NCBI RefSeq assembly: GCF_900291015.1
Contig: NZ_OLKL01000039.1
Span: 62,238-126,237, forward strand
Reading direction: 5' to 3'
Length of the DNA: 64,000 nt
From: Pseudomonas persica
Lineage (GTDB): Bacteria > Pseudomonadota > Gammaproteobacteria > Pseudomonadales > Pseudomonadaceae
Positions within the stretch are counted from its first letter, which is position 1. Each line of letters opens with the position of its first letter. Both the position numbers and the translations under genes were made by a program. A model generated the notes under the pieces. That model was not told the DNA's origin. It was given only the letters and a program-made list of their open reading frames with translations, and searched no databases. Shown one piece after another: positions 22,682-31,609 of this stretch.

Positions 22682-24637
22682 ATGCGCCTGTTCCTCTGCG
22701 AAAAACCCTCCCAGGCAAAAGACATCGCCAAAGTGCTCGGCGCCAACCGCAAGGGCGATGGCTGCTGGCAAGGCACCGACGTCTGCGTGACCTGGTGCAT
22801 CGGCCACCTGCTGGAAACCGCCCCGCCCGACAGCTACGACGAGCGCTACAAGCGCTGGAACCTGGCCGATCTGCCGATCATCCCGGAACAGTGGAAGATG
22901 CTGGTCAAGCCCAAGACCGCCAGCCAGTTCAAGGCGGTCAAGCGCCTGCTTGGCGAAGCGCGCGAACTGGTTATCGCCACCGACGCCGACCGCGAAGGCG
23001 AAATGATCGCCCGCGAACTGGTCGAGCATTGTCGTTATCGCGGCCCGGTGCAGCGCCTGTGGCTGTCGGCACTGGACGACGCCTCCATCCGCAAGGCCCT
23101 GGCACGCCTGCTGCCCGGCCACGAAACCTTCAACTTGTACCATTCGGCGCTGGGCCGCTCCCGCGCCGACTGGCTGATTGGCATGAACATGAGCCGGCTG
23201 TTCACCCTGCTGGGCCGGCAATCCGGCTACCAGGGCGTGCTGCCGGTGGGCCGGGTGCAAACGCCCACCTTGCGCCTGGTGGTCGACCGCGACCGCAGCA
23301 TCGCCGACTTCGTGCCGGTGCCGTTCTGGGCTATCGATGTGCAGCTCGAACACGCAGGCTTTGGCTTCAACGCCCAGTGGCGTGCCGCCGAAGACGCCTG
23401 CGACGATCAGGGCCGCTGCCTGAACCAGGCCCTGGCGCAGCAGGCTGCCGCCGACATTGGCAATGCCGGCACTGCCCGGGCCGTCAAAGTGGCCACCGAG
23501 CGCGTGCGTGAAGCCGCGCCCCTGCCCTTCGACCTGGGCACCCTGCAGGAGCTGTGCTCGAAAAAGTTCGGCCTCGGCGCCCAGGAAACCCTCGACATCG
23601 CCCAGGCACTGTACGAAACCCACAAACTGATCACCTACCCGCGCAGCGACTGCGGCTACCTGCCGCAAAGCCAGCACGCCGAAGCGCCGGCCATCCTCGC
23701 TGCCTTGCAACGGGCCGATGCCAGCCTGGCACCACTGCAGCCCTACCTCGAGCCGCAGCGCCGCTCACGGGCGTGGAACGACGCCAAGGTCAGCGCCCAC
23801 CATGGCATCATCCCCACTGCCGCCGCCAGCGACCCGTCGCGCCTGCCGGCCAAGCACAAGGCGGTGTACACCCTGATCCGCGCCCGCTACCTGGCGCAGT
23901 TCCTGCCCAACCACGAGTACGACCGTACCCAGGCCGACTTCGACTGCGCCGGCCATGCCCTGCGCGCGGTAGGCAAGCAGATTGTCGAACCAGGCTGGCG
24001 CCGCGCCCTGCCCGAAGCGCTGACCCCGGCCAAGGGCCGTGAAGCGCCACCGGCCCAGGTGCTGCCAGCGCTGCGCGAAGGCCAGGGCTGCAGCGTGCAG
24101 GGCCTGCAACTGAAAGACCTGTGGACCCAGCCGCCCAAGCCGTTTACCGAAGGTGACCTGATCAAGGCAATGAAGAACGTCGCCAAACTGGTGGATGACC
24201 CGCGGCTGAAGCAGAAGCTCAAGGAAACCACCGGCATCGGCACCGAAGCCACCCGCGCCAGCATCATCCAGGGCCTGCTTGACCGTGGTTACCTGGTAAA
24301 GAACGGCAAGGCACTGTCCGCCACGCCTGCGGCCTTCAGCCTGATCGACGCCGTGCCACGCGCCATTGCCGACCCTGGTACCACGGCAATCTGGGAGCAG
24401 GCGCTAGACATGGTGCAAAGTGGCGAGATGACCCTGGAAGAGTTCGTCGCCCGGCAGTCGGCGTGGATGGGCAAGCTGGTGGAGCGGTGCAGCGGGATGC
24501 GCATGACCATCAGCGGGCCGGCGGCCGGGGCGGCGGCGCCGTGGAAGAAAAAGCGTCGAGGGAGTGGGAAGAGTAAAGCGACTGGCAGCAAGGCTGCCAG
24601 CAAGCCGCGGCAGCCCAAGAGAAAAGCTTCAACCTGA
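22682..24637 (+). CDS. topB: DNA topoisomerase III
   Basis: Type IA topoisomerase that decatenates DNA and resolves recombination intermediates. It is 651 residues from the ATG at 22682 (MRLFLCEKPSQAKDIAKVLG). The Toprim acidic motif is ATDADREGEM; the catalytic tyrosine lies in KLITYPRSDCGYL; ETTGIGTEATRASIIQGLLDRGY is conserved. The C-terminus has no zinc fingers and ends in a Lys/Ser/Ala-rich basic tail (about 40 residues), as in TopB rather than TopA. Confidence 0.97.
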   Translation: MRLFLCEKPSQAKDIAKVLGANRKGDGCWQGTDVCVTWCIGHLLETAPPDSYDERYKRWNLADLPIIPEQWKMLVKPKTASQFKAVKRLLGEARELVIATDADREGEMIARELVEHCRYRGPVQRLWLSALDDASIRKALARLLPGHETFNLYHSALGRSRADWLIGMNMSRLFTLLGRQSGYQGVLPVGRVQTPTLRLVVDRDRSIADFVPVPFWAIDVQLEHAGFGFNAQWRAAEDACDDQGRCLNQALAQQAAADIGNAGTARAVKVATERVREAAPLPFDLGTLQELCSKKFGLGAQETLDIAQALYETHKLITYPRSDCGYLPQSQHAEAPAILAALQRADASLAPLQPYLEPQRRSRAWNDAKVSAHHGIIPTAAASDPSRLPAKHKAVYTLIRARYLAQFLPNHEYDRTQADFDCAGHALRAVGKQIVEPGWRRALPEALTPAKGREAPPAQVLPALREGQGCSVQGLQLKDLWTQPPKPFTEGDLIKAMKNVAKLVDDPRLKQKLKETTGIGTEATRASIIQGLLDRGYLVKNGKALSATPAAFSLIDAVPRAIADPGTTAIWEQALDMVQSGEMTLEEFVARQSAWMGKLVERCSGMRMTISGPAAGAAAPWKKKRRGSGKSKATGSKAASKPRQPKRKAST

Positions 24638-24657
24638 GGCTTTTGCACTGTCGTTGA

Positions 24658-24750
24658 GGCCCTATCGCCGGCAAACCAGCTCCCACAGGTACCACACAGC
24701 TTTCAAAACCTGCGCAGGACTTGTGGGAGCTGGCTTGCCGGCGATAGGGC
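24658..24750. repeat. REP pair, family B, inverted
   Basis: GGCCCTATCGCCGGCAAACC ... and inverted GGCTTGCCGGCGATAGGGCC. The core is CGCCGGCAAGCCAGCTCCCAC, a different REP family from the CGCGGGTAAACCCGC type elsewhere in the window. Confidence 0.88.
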
Positions 24751-24807
24751 CAGGCCAGGAATACAGAGAATTCAGACAAACCACAAAACCCGACCAATAT
24801 ACTGGCA

Positions 24808-24860
24808 GCATGAATTTTTCATGCTAAATTTTCATGAAAATAATCAAAATAATTTTCATG
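24808..24860. promoter_or_regulatory. AT-rich palindromes before the PuuB-like gene
   Basis: GCATGAA-TTT-TTCATGC (24808-24824) and the perfect palindrome ATTTTCATGAAAAT (24828-24841) are followed by a third half-site TTTTCATG (24853-24860). The octamer TTTTCATG therefore occurs three times in 45 bp. I read this as a probable operator; the cognate regulator is not visible nearby. Confidence 0.5.
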
Positions 24861-24869
24861 AGCCCCTGC

Positions 24870-26159
24870 ATGTTCAAACAATCCGCCCAGCACGTCGCCA
24901 GCTACTACGCCCAGACCTACCCCGCCAGCATTCCCCTGCGCCCCACCTTGCAAGGCAGCCACGATACCGATGTACTGATCATCGGCGCCGGTTTCAGCGG
25001 CCTGCACACCGCCCTGCGCCTGACCCAGGCCGGCAAGCGCGTGACGCTGCTGGAAGCCAGCCGCGTGGCCTGGGCCGCTTCCGGTCGTAACGGTGGTCAG
25101 GCCTTGCTGGGCTGGTCCTGCGATATGCCCCCGCTGGAAAAGGCCCTGGGCGTCGAGCGTACCCAACGCCTGTGGGCCAGCATGTGTTGGGCCGCTGACG
25201 AAATGCGCGAACTGCCCGGGCGCCATGGCTTCGACATCGACTACCGGCTGGGCAGCCTGTGGACTGCCGTACTGCCGCGCCGGGTGAAGATGCTCGAAGA
25301 AGCCTTGCACGAAGCCGAACACAAATGGGGCTACGATGCCCTGCGCCTGATTGGCCGCGACGAGCTGCCGCAATGGATCGACAGTCCGCGCTACCAGGCC
25401 GCGCTGTACGACGCCAAGGGTGCCCACCTCAACCCGCTGAAACTGGCCCAAGGCTTGGCCAGCAGCATAGAAGCAGCCGGCGGACGCATCTACGAACAGA
25501 GCCAGGTGCTCAGCTACCAACAGGCTGGCGAAGGCTATGTCGCCCGTACTGACCGTGGCGAAGTTCGCTGCCAGGTATTGGTGCTGGCCTGCAACGCCTA
25601 CATCGACCGCCTCGACCGCAAGCTGTCACGCCGCCTGCTACCTGTCGGCTCCTACCAGGTGGCCACCGCACCACTGGACGCCGACTTCGCCCGCTCGCTG
25701 CTGCCACGTAACAGTTGCGTGATCGACAACCAGTTCGTACCCGACTACTTCCGCCTGACCCCAGACCACCGCCTGCTGTTCGGTGGCGGCTGCACCTATT
25801 TGGGCGGCATTCCCAAAGATGTCGCCAGCGCTACCCGCCCCTATCTGGAGCGGGTGTTCCCGCAGCTGGCCGGGGTGGCCATCGACTATGCCTGGGGTGG
25901 CCATATCGACTGCAGCATGCAGCGCACTCCGGACGTGGGCTGCGAGGGCCAGCGCTATTGGCTGCAGGGGTTCTCCGGCCACGGCGTGCTGCCGACCCTG
26001 GCGGCGGCGCGGGCGGTCAGCGATGCCATCCTCGGTGACAACGACCTGCTGACGCTGTACCAAAGTATCGACAACGGCCGCTTCCCCGGCGGCGATCTGC
26101 TGGCGGCACCGCTGGAAGCCGCAGCCAAAGCCTGGTACCGGCTGCGCGACCGCGTCTGA
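24870..26159 (+). CDS. FAD-dependent amine oxidoreductase, PuuB-like
   Basis: DAO-family flavoprotein resembling gamma-glutamylputrescine oxidase PuuB. It is 429 residues from ATG 24870 (MFKQSAQHVASYYAQTYP). The dinucleotide motif GAGFSG lies at residues 39-44, and the family pattern ASGRNGGQALLGW follows. The C-terminal FAD-binding part includes WGGHIDCSMQRTPDVG and GFSGHGVLPTLAAARAVSD. In-frame ATGs at 24834 and 24858 sit inside the AT-rich palindromes, and none of the three has a good Shine-Dalgarno; residue numbering compared with PuuB favours 24870. No other polyamine genes lie beside it, so the substrate is inferred only. Confidence 0.85.
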   Translation: MFKQSAQHVASYYAQTYPASIPLRPTLQGSHDTDVLIIGAGFSGLHTALRLTQAGKRVTLLEASRVAWAASGRNGGQALLGWSCDMPPLEKALGVERTQRLWASMCWAADEMRELPGRHGFDIDYRLGSLWTAVLPRRVKMLEEALHEAEHKWGYDALRLIGRDELPQWIDSPRYQAALYDAKGAHLNPLKLAQGLASSIEAAGGRIYEQSQVLSYQQAGEGYVARTDRGEVRCQVLVLACNAYIDRLDRKLSRRLLPVGSYQVATAPLDADFARSLLPRNSCVIDNQFVPDYFRLTPDHRLLFGGGCTYLGGIPKDVASATRPYLERVFPQLAGVAIDYAWGGHIDCSMQRTPDVGCEGQRYWLQGFSGHGVLPTLAAARAVSDAILGDNDLLTLYQSIDNGRFPGGDLLAAPLEAAAKAWYRLRDRV

Positions 26160-26168
26160 AAGGGCGTT

Positions 26169-26230
26169 TGTATCGCCTGTGCAGGCCTCTTCGCGGGTGA
26201 ACCCGCAAAGAGGCCTGCACAGGCGATACA
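26169..26230. repeat. REP-derived perfect hairpin
   Basis: Two perfect 23-bp arms (26169-26191 and 26208-26230) enclose the 16-nt loop CGCGGGTGAACCCGCA, which itself has GCGGGT/ACCCGC arms. It lies 10 bp beyond the oxidoreductase stop and may also stabilise or end that transcript, though it lacks a T tract. Confidence 0.9.
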
Positions 26231-26303
26231 ACTTCCCGATACCCGCCAAAATCCCTCCTATTCTCAATAGCTCCCTTCGGTGCCTGCAACAGGAGACACG
26301 ACC

Positions 26304-27134
26304 ATGAGCTATGTAACCACGCAGGACGGCGTACAGATCTTCTACAAGGACTGGGGCCCGCGCGATGCGCCGGTCATCCACTTCCACCATGGCTGGCCGC
26401 TCAGTGCCGACGACTGGGATGCCCAGCTGCTGTTCTTCCTCGCCCACGGTTATCGCGTGGTCGCCCACGACCGCCGTGGCCATGGCCGCTCCAGTCAGGT
26501 CTGGGACGGCCACGACATGGACCACTATGCCGACGACGTGGCGGCGGTCGTCGCTCACCTGGGCATCCAGGGCGCTGTGCATGTCGGCCACTCGACCGGT
26601 GGAGGTGAAGTGGTGCGCTATATGGCCCGGTACCCTGAAGACAAGGTGTTCAAGGCAGTACTGATCGCCGCGGTACCGCCACTGATGGTGCAAACGCCCG
26701 GTAATCCCGGCGGCCTGCCCAAGTCGGTGTTCGATGGCTTCCAGGCCCAGGTCGCCAGCAACCGCGCGCAGTTCTACCGGGATGTGCCGGCTGGGCCGTT
26801 CTACGGCTACAACCGCCCCGGTGTCGAAGCCAGCGAAGGCATCATCGGCAACTGGTGGCGCCAGGGCATGATTGGCAGTGCCAAGGCCCATTACGATGGC
26901 ATCGTGGCGTTTTCCCAAACCGACTTCACTGAAGACCTGAAGGGCATCACCCAACCGGTGCTGGTGATGCACGGCGACGATGACCAGATCGTACCGTATG
27001 AAAATTCCGGGGTGCTGTCGGCCAAGCTGCTGCCCAATGGCACCCTGAAAACCTACAAGGGCTACCCGCATGGCATGCCGACCACCCACGCCGAGGTGAT
27101 CAATGCGGATTTGCTGGCGTTTATCCGTAGCTGA
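26304..27134 (+). CDS. alpha/beta hydrolase, non-heme chloroperoxidase/esterase type
   Basis: Cofactor-free haloperoxidase-like hydrolase, 276 residues from ATG 26304 with AGGAGA at 26291-26296. The catalytic triad is visible: nucleophile Ser97 in GHSTGGGE, Asp in MHGDDDQIVP, and His in PHGMPTTH near the C-terminus. The oxyanion HG pair appears in HFHHGWPLS. Such proteins act as esterases or perhydrolases in vitro; the natural substrate is unknown. It stands alone between REP elements. Confidence 0.92.
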   Translation: MSYVTTQDGVQIFYKDWGPRDAPVIHFHHGWPLSADDWDAQLLFFLAHGYRVVAHDRRGHGRSSQVWDGHDMDHYADDVAAVVAHLGIQGAVHVGHSTGGGEVVRYMARYPEDKVFKAVLIAAVPPLMVQTPGNPGGLPKSVFDGFQAQVASNRAQFYRDVPAGPFYGYNRPGVEASEGIIGNWWRQGMIGSAKAHYDGIVAFSQTDFTEDLKGITQPVLVMHGDDDQIVPYENSGVLSAKLLPNGTLKTYKGYPHGMPTTHAEVINADLLAFIRS

Positions 27135-27141
27135 TGTGATC

Positions 27142-27253
27142 GCCTGTACCGGCCTCTTCGCGGGCACGCCCGCTCCCACAGGTACTGCACAGGTCTTGAA
27201 ATGTGCAGGAACCTGTGGGAGCGGGTTTACCCGCGAAAGGGCCGGCACTGGCA
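27142..27253. repeat. REP pair, family A, inverted
   Basis: GCCTGTACCGGCCTCTTCGC ... and inverted ... CGCGAAAGGGCCGGCACTGG, between the hydrolase and the permease gene. Confidence 0.9.
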
Positions 27254-27335
27254 ACACACTTCCCCCAGGATTACCATGTCACCCTTCTAGTGCGGCCCTT
27301 TGCCGCCTCCCTGCCTCCCTGCCTGCCAAAACCCC

Positions 27336-28115
27336 ATGCCCTTCGAACTCACCGTAGAACCCCTCACCCTGCTGATCCTGGCCCTGGTCGCCTTCGTCGC
27401 CGGCTTCATCGATGCCATCGCCGGCGGCGGCGGCCTGCTCACCACCCCGGCGCTGCTCACCGCCGGCATGCCGCCACACCTGGTACTGGGCACCAACAAG
27501 CTCAGCTCCACCTTCGGCTCGGCCACCGCCGGCTTCACCTACTACAAGCGCAAGCTGTTCCACCCGGCACAATGGCGCCCGGCCTTGTTCGCCACCTTGA
27601 CCGGAGCATTGCTGGGCGCTGTCATCGCCCACTACATGCCAGCCGAATGGCTGAACAAGATGCTACCGGTCATCGTCTTTGCCTGCGGCATCTACCTGTT
27701 GTTCGGCGGCACGCCCAAGGCGCCGCTGGATGCCGACGCCCCCATCAGGAAGAAGTGGCAGATGCCGCAAGGCTTCACCCTGGGCTTCTATGACGGCGTG
27801 GCCGGCCCGGGCACCGGGGCGTTCTGGACGGTCAGCACCCTGCTGCTCTACCCCATCGATCTGGTCCGTGCCAGCGGCGTGGCGCGCAGCATGAACTTCG
27901 TCAGCAACATTGCAGCGCTGACGGTGTTCATCATTTCCGGGCAGGTGGATTACATCGTCGGCCTGTGCATGGGCCTGTCGGTGATGGTCGGCGCCTTCTT
28001 CGGCGCACGCACGGCGATCAGCGGCGGCAGCAAGTTCATCCGCCCGATGTTCATCACCGTGGTGCTGGCACTGACTATACGCCTAGCGTGGCAACACTGG
28101 TTCGGGCAGCCCTAA
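27336..28115 (+). CDS. TSUP-family (TauE/SafE) membrane permease
   Basis: Inner-membrane protein of the sulfite exporter TauE/SafE family, 259 residues with about eight hydrophobic segments. The N-terminal motif AGFIDAIAGGGGLLTTPALL and its internal repeat FYDGVAGPGTGAFWTV (about residue 153) are typical of the family. It resembles YfcA. The substrate is unknown; family members move sulfite, sulfoacetate or other small organic acids. The last 33 bp overlap the 3' end of the convergent nudC gene. Confidence 0.92.
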   Translation: MPFELTVEPLTLLILALVAFVAGFIDAIAGGGGLLTTPALLTAGMPPHLVLGTNKLSSTFGSATAGFTYYKRKLFHPAQWRPALFATLTGALLGAVIAHYMPAEWLNKMLPVIVFACGIYLLFGGTPKAPLDADAPIRKKWQMPQGFTLGFYDGVAGPGTGAFWTVSTLLLYPIDLVRASGVARSMNFVSNIAALTVFIISGQVDYIVGLCMGLSVMVGAFFGARTAISGGSKFIRPMFITVVLALTIRLAWQHWFGQP

Positions 28116-28913
28116 GCGACTGGCGACATAAAGGTCGATCAGATACCGGGCAATCGACCGCCCGGCCGGCAGCGGCGGCAGGTCGTGGACGCTGAACCAC
28201 CTGGCATCCTCGATTTCGTCCGGCTGCATGACGATCTCACCCCCCGCGTACTCGGCATGGAAGCCGAGCATCATCGAGTGCGGGAACGGCCAGCACTGGC
28301 TGCCGACGTACTGGATGTTCTGCACTTCCACCGCCACCTCTTCACGCACTTCGCGCACCAGGCAGTCCTCGGCCGATTCGCCCGGTTCGGCGAAGCCTGC
28401 CAGGGTGCTGTACACCCCGGCGACGAAACGCGGCGAGCGCGCCAGCAGAATCTCGTCGCCACGGGTCACCAGCACGATCATGCTCGGCGAAATGCGCGGG
28501 TAGCTGCGCAGGTCGCAGGGCTGGCAGTACATCGCCCGCTCCCAGCGAATCTGCGTCATCGCCTGGCCACAGCTGCCGCAGAAGCGATGCTCGCGGGCCC
28601 AGGTGCCGATCTGCGCGGCATAGCCCAGCACTTTGTAGGTGTCGAAGTCACCTTCGAGCATGAATGCGCGCAGGCCTCGCCAGGCGCAGCCGGGCACGTC
28701 GGTGGCGCTGCGCAGCTCCAGCAGGAACACCGGCTGGCCGTCGAAGTGGCCGATGCCGTGCTCGCACAGCACGTCGAGGTCCTGGCGCTTGAGCCAGTCG
28801 CGGGGGAACAGCGCGCCGTTGTCGTCCACCAGAAACCCTTCCGGGCTGCGGGCCACGGCCAGCCCCCCGGTGATCTGCGGATCAAGTACTGCGGTAGTCC
28901 AGCGTGCTGACAT
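28083..28913 (-). CDS. nudC: NAD(+) diphosphatase / RNA deNADding enzyme NudC
   Basis: Nudix enzyme that cleaves NADH and removes NAD caps from RNA 5' ends. It is 276 residues. A zinc ribbon is seen in RFCGSCGQAM and YCQPCDLRSYPR; the Nudix box is GFAEPGESAEDCLVREVREEV; and the NudC signature SQCWPFPHSMM follows at the standard distance. As in the NudJ-like protein, the box has Ala where Gly is usual. The gene is convergent with the TSUP gene and overlaps it by 33 bp. Confidence 0.96.
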   Translation of the reverse strand: MSARWTTAVLDPQITGGLAVARSPEGFLVDDNGALFPRDWLKRQDLDVLCEHGIGHFDGQPVFLLELRSATDVPGCAWRGLRAFMLEGDFDTYKVLGYAAQIGTWAREHRFCGSCGQAMTQIRWERAMYCQPCDLRSYPRISPSMIVLVTRGDEILLARSPRFVAGVYSTLAGFAEPGESAEDCLVREVREEVAVEVQNIQYVGSQCWPFPHSMMLGFHAEYAGGEIVMQPDEIEDARWFSVHDLPPLPAGRSIARYLIDLYVASRLGLPEPVLPR

Positions 28914-28949
28914 GTCGGGGGTTCCTTTACTGCGCGCCCCCCGGCCTGA

Positions 28950-29792
28950 TCAGTCGGCGAACGTCGGTTTCTGTTTGCTCATGTGCGCCGCCACGGCCAC
29001 GCGCAAGTCTTCGGACTGCAGCATCGCGGCGTTCCAGGTGGCGATGTATTCCAGGCCATCGTCGATGCGATGGTCACGCATGTAGCTGAGCATTTCCTTG
29101 GTGCCGGCCACGGCGATCGGCGATTTTGCGGCAATCTCGCGGGCGATGGCAAAGACCCCGTCCATCAGCGCGGCCTGATCATCATAGACCCGGTTGACCA
29201 GGCCAATGCGCAGCGCCTCTTCGGCCTCGACATTGCGCCCGGTGAAGGCCAGCTCACGCATGATGCCGTCTCCGATGATACGAGGCAAACGTTGCAGTGT
29301 GCCGACATCGGCGGCCATGCCCATGTCGATTTCCTTGATCGAGAACTGCGCATCGCTGCTGCAGTAACGCATGTCGCAGGCCGAGATCAGGTCGATGGCA
29401 CCGCCAATGCAGTAACCCTGCACAGCGGCCAGTACCGGCTTGCGGCACTTGTCCACGGCATTGAACGACGCCTGCAGGCGCAGGATGGTGCTGCGCAGGA
29501 AGCGCGCATTACGGCCCACATCCTTGCCCATCTGCCCAGCCAGCGAGGCCAGCATCATCAAGTCGATACCGGCGGAAAAATGCTTGCCGGCACCGCTGAT
29601 CACCACCGCCCGTACCTCGTCGGTATCGTCGACCCACTGGAAGATGTCGATGATCTCTTCCCAGAAGGCCGCGTTCATCGCATTGAGCTTTTCCGGGCGG
29701 TTGATCTGAACGTGGGCAATGCTGTCGGTCAGTTCGACCTTGAATGCGCTGTACTCGGTCACGGGCGGCACTCCTGCGGGTGAAGGGTTCAT
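28950..29792 (-). CDS. enoyl-CoA hydratase family, dienoyl-CoA isomerase-like
   Basis: Crotonase-fold protein that closely follows the pattern of delta3,5-delta2,4-dienoyl-CoA isomerase (ECH1). That enzyme rearranges dienoyl-CoA during breakdown of unsaturated fatty acids with odd-numbered double bonds. The three ECH1 catalytic acids are present: Asp134 in GGAIDLISA, Glu154 in SIKEIDMG and Asp162 in MAADVGTLQRLP. Oxyanion-hole segments are SAGIDLMML and GYCIGG. ATG 29792 gives 280 residues; GTG 29762 is an alternative start. It is monocistronic, 36 bp upstream of nudC in the same direction. Confidence 0.9.
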   Translation of the reverse strand: MNPSPAGVPPVTEYSAFKVELTDSIAHVQINRPEKLNAMNAAFWEEIIDIFQWVDDTDEVRAVVISGAGKHFSAGIDLMMLASLAGQMGKDVGRNARFLRSTILRLQASFNAVDKCRKPVLAAVQGYCIGGAIDLISACDMRYCSSDAQFSIKEIDMGMAADVGTLQRLPRIIGDGIMRELAFTGRNVEAEEALRIGLVNRVYDDQAALMDGVFAIAREIAAKSPIAVAGTKEMLSYMRDHRIDDGLEYIATWNAAMLQSEDLRVAVAAHMSKQKPTFAD

Positions 29793-29912
29793 GGCACGGA
29801 TGGTAACTCAGCCCGATGACCGCACTTGTGCCAAAAACGGGACTGTACACCTTGCCTAAGACGCGCTGATCCGGCACCGTGCGCCATCGCCGAATCATAA
29901 GGATACAAATTC

Positions 29913-31415
29913 ATGTCGCGCTCCCTGACCGGCGCCCTCGCCCACAGCTTTCTGGGCAAGTCGCCGCTTTGGTACAAGGCAGTCATCTGCCTGTTTCTGG
30001 TACTCAACCCGCTGCTGCTGCTGACCGTCGGCCCGGTCGTGGCCGGCTGGGCACTGGTGCTCGAGTTCATCTTCACCCTGGGCATGGCCCTGAAGTGCTA
30101 CCCGCTGATGCCCGGTGGCCTGCTCCTGATCGAAGCCCTGCTGTTGCAGATGACCACCCCGCAAGCCCTGTACGAAGAATTGCAACACAACTTCCCGGTA
30201 ATCCTGCTGCTGATGTTCATGGTCGCCGGCATCCACTTCATGAAGGAACTGCTGCTGTTCCTGTTCTCGCGCATCTTGCTGGGGGTGCGCTCGAAGGCGA
30301 CCCTGGCGTTGCTGTTCTGCGTGCTGTCGGCATTCCTTTCGGCGTTCCTTGATGCGCTGACCGTCACCGCCGTGATCATCAGCGCCGCCGTCGGCTTCTA
30401 TGCGGTGTACCACCGCGTCGCCTCCGGGGGCAACCCGCGCGAAGACAGTGCGCTGGACAGCGACCAACAGATCGCACAGTTGCACCGTGAAGACCTCGAC
30501 CAGTTCCGCGCCTTCCTGCGCAGCCTGCTGATGCATGGCGCGGTGGGTACCGCACTGGGCGGCGTGTGCACGCTGGTGGGCGAACCGCAGAACCTGCTGA
30601 TTGGCCATGAGATGGGCTGGCACTTTGCCGATTTCTTCCTGAAGGTGGCGCCTGTGTCGCTGCCGGTGCTGGGCGCCGGTCTGCTGACCTGCGTGCTGCT
30701 GGAGAAGCTGCGCCTGTTCGGTTACGGCACGCTGATGCCCGAACCGGTGCGCCAGGTGCTGGCCGCCTACGCCGCCGAGGACGATGCTGCGCGTACCCAG
30801 GCCCAGCGCATCGCGCTGTGGGTGCAAGGGTTCGCTGCGCTGATCCTGATCATCTGCCTGGGGCTGCACGTTGCCGAGGTCGGCCTGATCGGCCTGATGG
30901 TGATCGTGCTGATCACGGCATGTACCGGCATCACTGACGAACACCGCCTGGGGCGTGCCTTCCAGGACGCCATGCCGTTCACCGCATTGCTGGTGGTGTT
31001 CTTCGCCGTGGTGGCAGTGATTCATCAGCAGCACCTGTTCATCCCGTTGATTGCCTGGGTGCTGGCGTTGCCGGCCGAGCAGCAACCGGGCATGTTGTAC
31101 CTGGCCAACGGCCTGCTGTCGGCGATCAGCGACAACGTATTCGTTGCCACTATCTACATCACCGAAGTGAAGCAGGTGTTCCTCGATGGCGGCATGAACC
31201 GTGAGCATTTCGAAACGCTGGCGGTGGCGATCAACACCGGTACCAACCTGCCCAGCGTGGCGACGCCGAATGGACAGGCGGCGTTCCTGTTTCTGCTGAC
31301 GTCGGCGATTGCGCCGCTGATCCGGCTATCGTATGGGCGGATGGTGTGGATGGCCCTGCCCTATACCGTAGTGATGGGCGGGCTGGGCTGGTGGGCGGTG
31401 ACCTACTGGCTGTGA
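29913..31415 (+). CDS. nhaB: Na+/H+ antiporter NhaB
   Basis: Inner-membrane sodium/proton antiporter for salt and alkaline pH tolerance. It is 500 residues with about a dozen hydrophobic segments, and starts MSRSLTGALAHSFLGKSPLW. NhaB signatures include FLSAFLDALTVTAVIIS (about residue 140) and VCTLVGEPQNLLIG, plus SAISDNVFVATIYITEV near residue 405. It is transcribed away from the isomerase gene and is followed by a REP pair. Confidence 0.97.
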   Translation: MSRSLTGALAHSFLGKSPLWYKAVICLFLVLNPLLLLTVGPVVAGWALVLEFIFTLGMALKCYPLMPGGLLLIEALLLQMTTPQALYEELQHNFPVILLLMFMVAGIHFMKELLLFLFSRILLGVRSKATLALLFCVLSAFLSAFLDALTVTAVIISAAVGFYAVYHRVASGGNPREDSALDSDQQIAQLHREDLDQFRAFLRSLLMHGAVGTALGGVCTLVGEPQNLLIGHEMGWHFADFFLKVAPVSLPVLGAGLLTCVLLEKLRLFGYGTLMPEPVRQVLAAYAAEDDAARTQAQRIALWVQGFAALILIICLGLHVAEVGLIGLMVIVLITACTGITDEHRLGRAFQDAMPFTALLVVFFAVVAVIHQQHLFIPLIAWVLALPAEQQPGMLYLANGLLSAISDNVFVATIYITEVKQVFLDGGMNREHFETLAVAINTGTNLPSVATPNGQAAFLFLLTSAIAPLIRLSYGRMVWMALPYTVVMGGLGWWAVTYWL

Positions 31416-31419
31416 TGTA

Positions 31420-31530
31420 GCCTGTACCGGCCTCTTCGCGGGTAAACCCGCTCCCACAGGTATTGCGCCAAGCTCAAAGGCTGTGCAGTACCTGTGGGAG
31501 CGGGTTTACCCGCGAAAGGGCCGGCACAGG
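31420..31530. repeat. REP pair, family A, inverted
   Basis: AGCCTGTACCGGCCTCTTCG ... and inverted ... CGCGAAAGGGCCGGCACAGG, directly after nhaB. Confidence 0.9.
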
Positions 31531-31609
31531 TTTACGCTGTCAATTCTGCTGCCTGCCATTCGACTATCCCATGCCCACAGCCACCCCGGCTGCCATCAGG
31601 AGAGTCCCC

